NCBI GenBank assembly: GCA_040377825.1
Contig: JBEINZ010000133.1
Location: forward strand, 1-8,723
Length of the DNA: 8,723 bases
Reading direction: 5' to 3'
Source of the DNA: JBEINZ01 sp040377825
GTDB lineage: Bacteria > Pseudomonadota > Alphaproteobacteria > Rhizobiales > Ancalomicrobiaceae
In this document: in pieces, positions 6,991 through 8,723 of the stretch
Layout: every line of letters starts with the position of its first letter
How positions within the stretch are numbered: position 1 is the stretch's first letter
The notes under the pieces: model-generated
Told to the model about the DNA's origin: nothing
Database searches by the model: none
Seen by the model: the letters and a program-made list of their open reading frames with translations, nothing else
Made by a program: the position numbers and the translations under genes

Positions 6991-7974
6991 ATGACACCTC
7001 AAGAGATGGAACGTCGCATCGTTCGCTACGGCGAGTTGAAGCCATGCCGCACGGCCTTCATCGATGCCCATACGCCCGGCTCGGACCAGAAGGAAAACTT
7101 CACGATCATCGGCGGCGGCGTCTCGGAATCCCCCGACCAGCATGTTCACATCAAAGAGACCCCAGGCTTCAATATCGGCGCAGCCGGTCAGCCGCCCAAG
7201 TGCCGAAACTCGCTGCATTCGCATCGCACGGCGGAGGTCTTCTTCGTGCTGAAGGGGCGTTGGCGGTTCTTTTGGGGGCGATATGGCAAGTCCGGCGAGG
7301 TCGTGCTTGAGGAGGGCGACATCTTCAACATCCCAACCGGTATCTTTCGGGGTTTCGAGAATATCGGGCTCGACTACGGAATGATCATGGCCATCCTCGG
7401 TGGCGACGACGCCGGTGGCGGGGTCATCTGGGCGCCACAAGTGATCGAGGATGCTAGGGATCACGGGCTGGTACTCGGCGCCGACGGCAAGCTCTACGAT
7501 ACGAAAAAAGGTCAGTCGCTGCCCACCGGCCTAAATCCGATGCCGGTTCTAACCGAGGATGCGCTGGCGGCTTTTCCGGAATTGCCGGTCGAGGATGTCG
7601 TGCCGGCCTATGTGGCACGCTATTGGGACCTCATGGCGCTGGCCGCCAAGGCTCCGGCGAAGGTGATCGGCGAGCACGCCGTGATCCGCGATAAACCTGG
7701 CTTCGAGGTCGAACTGCTGACCCGTGGCTCGATACCGCAAAGCCAATACGCCACGCCGCGCCATGAGGTTTTGATGGTGATGCGCGGTCATTGGACGCTT
7801 GCGTGGGATCAAGGCGAGGTCGTGCTGGCGCCCGGCGATACCTGCGCGGTCCCTCCGAACCTTCGACACCGTCTCGCACCCTCGATGACGGGCGAGGCCA
7901 GCCTTTACCGCGTCATGAATACCGACGATCCCGCCGGACCGACCAGGAAGCCCAACCGGGAGCCAACACCATGA
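6991..7974 (+). CDS. Two-domain cupin (bicupin) protein
   Basis: A 327-residue cytoplasmic protein with two cupin barrels. AAGG at 6979-6982 is a modest ribosome site 8 bases before the ATG. The first cupin has a good motif 1, HSHRTAEVFFVLKG (76-89), with H76, H78 and E82 as metal-ligand candidates. Its motif 2, GDIFNIPTGIFRGFEN (109-124), has R120 where the fourth ligand histidine usually stands. The second cupin has a degenerate motif 1, PRHEVLMVMRG (256-266), with only H258 and E259 near the ligand positions, while its motif 2, PGDTCAVPPNLRH (281-293), keeps H293. So neither barrel has the full His-His-Glu-His set. Layout recalls bicupin dioxygenases of the gentisate 1,2-dioxygenase type, but I do not claim that activity; isomerase, lyase or non-enzymatic sensing are alternatives. 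Its stop overlaps the start of the MetE-like gene (7971-7974), which ties the two together. Confidence 0.85.
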   Translation: MTPQEMERRIVRYGELKPCRTAFIDAHTPGSDQKENFTIIGGGVSESPDQHVHIKETPGFNIGAAGQPPKCRNSLHSHRTAEVFFVLKGRWRFFWGRYGKSGEVVLEEGDIFNIPTGIFRGFENIGLDYGMIMAILGGDDAGGGVIWAPQVIEDARDHGLVLGADGKLYDTKKGQSLPTGLNPMPVLTEDALAAFPELPVEDVVPAYVARYWDLMALAAKAPAKVIGEHAVIRDKPGFEVELLTRGSIPQSQYATPRHEVLMVMRGHWTLAWDQGEVVLAPGDTCAVPPNLRHRLAPSMTGEASLYRVMNTDDPAGPTRKPNREPTP

Positions 7975-8723
7975 TCAAGACGACGCATGTCGGTTCGCTT
8001 CCGCGCTCGACCATCGTGACCGATCTCCTATTCGGCAGAGAGAAAGGGCTGCCATTTGATGACGCCGCCTATGACGACGTCATGCGCGCCGCCACAACGG
8101 CCGTGCTCACGCGTCAGAAAGAAGCGCGTGTCGATATCCCGTCGGATGGCGAGACGTCGAAGATATCCTACGCGACATACATCAAGGATCGCCTGACCGG
8201 GTTCGACGGCGATAGCCCTCGTCGAGCGCCGCAGGACCTGGACGATTATCCCGCTTTCAGGGACCGGCTTTCCAAGTCCGGCGGCACGCCAGCTTATCGA
8301 CGGCCGCGATGTGTCGGGCCGATCAAGGTCAAGACGCTCGATCCGCTTTATAAGGACATCGATGCGCTGAAATCCGCCATGTCGGCGGCGGGGTATGAGG
8401 ATGGCTTCATGAACGCGGCGAGCCCTGGGGTGATCGCGCTGTTCCAGCCATCGGACCATCATGCCAGCTTGGATCACTACCTCGCCGATCTCTCGGACGC
8501 GATGAGCGCGGAATACGGGGCTATCGTCGCGGCCGGCCTGATTTTGCAGATCGACGCGCCGGATCTCGGCCTCGGCCGCCACATGATGTATCGGGAGCTG
8601 GATGAAGTGGGTTTCGTCAAGCGCGTCGCCGCGCATGTCGAGGCGATCAACAACGCTCTTTCGAATGTACCGCGCGACCGGGTGCGGATGCATGTCTGCT
8701 GGGGCAACTACGAAGGCCCACAC
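7971..8723 (+). CDS. MetE C-terminal-like protein (cobalamin-independent methionine synthase II family), 3' end outside window
   Basis: The frame is open from the ATG at 7971 (ATGA overlap with the cupin stop) to the last base, giving 251 residues; standalone proteins of this family are usually about 370, so roughly a third is missing. Recognisable parts are HVGSLPR (6-12), DGE (59-61), CVGPIKVK (114-121), QIDAPDLGLGRHM (193-205) and HVCWGNYEGPH (241-251). In E. coli MetE the comparable H-x-C pair binds the catalytic zinc, so H241 and C243 are the likely first two ligands; the Glu and last Cys would be downstream. Zinc proteins of this fold activate a thiol for alkyl transfer: methyl to homocysteine in MetE, and epoxypropane to coenzyme M in the related EaCoMT. 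There is no N-terminal MetE half, so methyltetrahydrofolate may not be the donor. In this operon it may move a methyl or alkyl group from the imported compound or an intermediate, which is inference. Confidence 0.87.
   Translation, partial: MIKTTHVGSLPRSTIVTDLLFGREKGLPFDDAAYDDVMRAATTAVLTRQKEARVDIPSDGETSKISYATYIKDRLTGFDGDSPRRAPQDLDDYPAFRDRLSKSGGTPAYRRPRCVGPIKVKTLDPLYKDIDALKSAMSAAGYEDGFMNAASPGVIALFQPSDHHASLDHYLADLSDAMSAEYGAIVAAGLILQIDAPDLGLGRHMMYRELDEVGFVKRVAAHVEAINNALSNVPRDRVRMHVCWGNYEGPH

Noticed and set aside
6760..7464. Minus-strand open frame of 234 codons spanning the SnoaL-cupin gap
   Set aside because: It overlaps two recognisable plus-strand genes, shows no known motif and is composed like a shadow frame. 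It is the one antisense frame that crosses a real gap, but nothing else supports it.
6991..7974. DMSP lyase (DddQ/DddL/DddW-type cupin)
   Set aside because: Those are short single-cupin enzymes with a complete metal site; this is a two-barrel protein of 327 residues with incomplete sites.
8028..8723. Minus-strand open frame of 231 codons at the right end
   Set aside because: It is in register with the MetE-like gene on the plus strand, whose family motifs (HVGSLPR, QIDAPDL, HVCWGN) are clear.
1..8723. Mobile element, CRISPR array, tRNA or defence system
   Set aside because: No transposase or integrase motif, no direct repeats with regular spacers, no tRNA-like cloverleaf and no defence-type domain were seen on either strand.

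Overview
This window is a GC-rich stretch of bacterial DNA with every gene on the + strand, tightly packed and often overlapping by the ATGA arrangement. Codon use (TTA, CTA and TCA nearly absent), the protein families and the ABC-transporter style suggest an alphaproteobacterium (Hyphomicrobiales, Rhodospirillales or a relative). That placement is an inference from style, not from a marker gene.

Layout. Bases 1-3816 encode a carbohydrate/polyol-type (MalEFGK/Ugp-like) ABC importer: the 3' end of the ATPase gene (1-543), a secreted family-1 solute-binding protein (602-1816), and two permeases (1853-2884 and 2881-3816). Bases 3854-6926 encode a histidinol-dehydrogenase-superfamily enzyme that resembles sulfopropanediol dehydrogenase HpsN more than a biosynthetic HisD (3854-5173), a classical short-chain dehydrogenase (5170-5937) and a protein with two SnoaL-like domains (5955-6926). 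Bases 6991-8723 encode a two-domain cupin (6991-7974) and the 5' part of a MetE-C-terminal-like (cobalamin-independent methionine synthase family) protein that runs off the window (7971 onward).

How they may work together. The spacing argues for one transcript that starts upstream of the window. The importer would bring in a small, probably hydroxylated compound. The HisD-like enzyme (alcohol to acid, two NAD+ steps) and the SDR would oxidise it. The SnoaL-like, cupin and MetE-like proteins would carry out additional steps, possibly methyl or alkyl transfer. No single substrate can be read from the sequence. A C3 sulfonate such as 2,3-dihydroxypropane-1-sulfonate, or a methylated polyol-like compound, are working guesses. 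The combination of HisD-like, SDR, tandem SnoaL, bicupin and MetE-like genes behind a sugar-type ABC importer is the most interesting thing here, and I do not recognise it as a described pathway.

No RNA genes, insertion sequences, CRISPR arrays or attachment sites were seen. No gap between genes exceeds 64 bases. Two small GC-rich hairpins lie in intergenic gaps (562-577 and 6939-6952).
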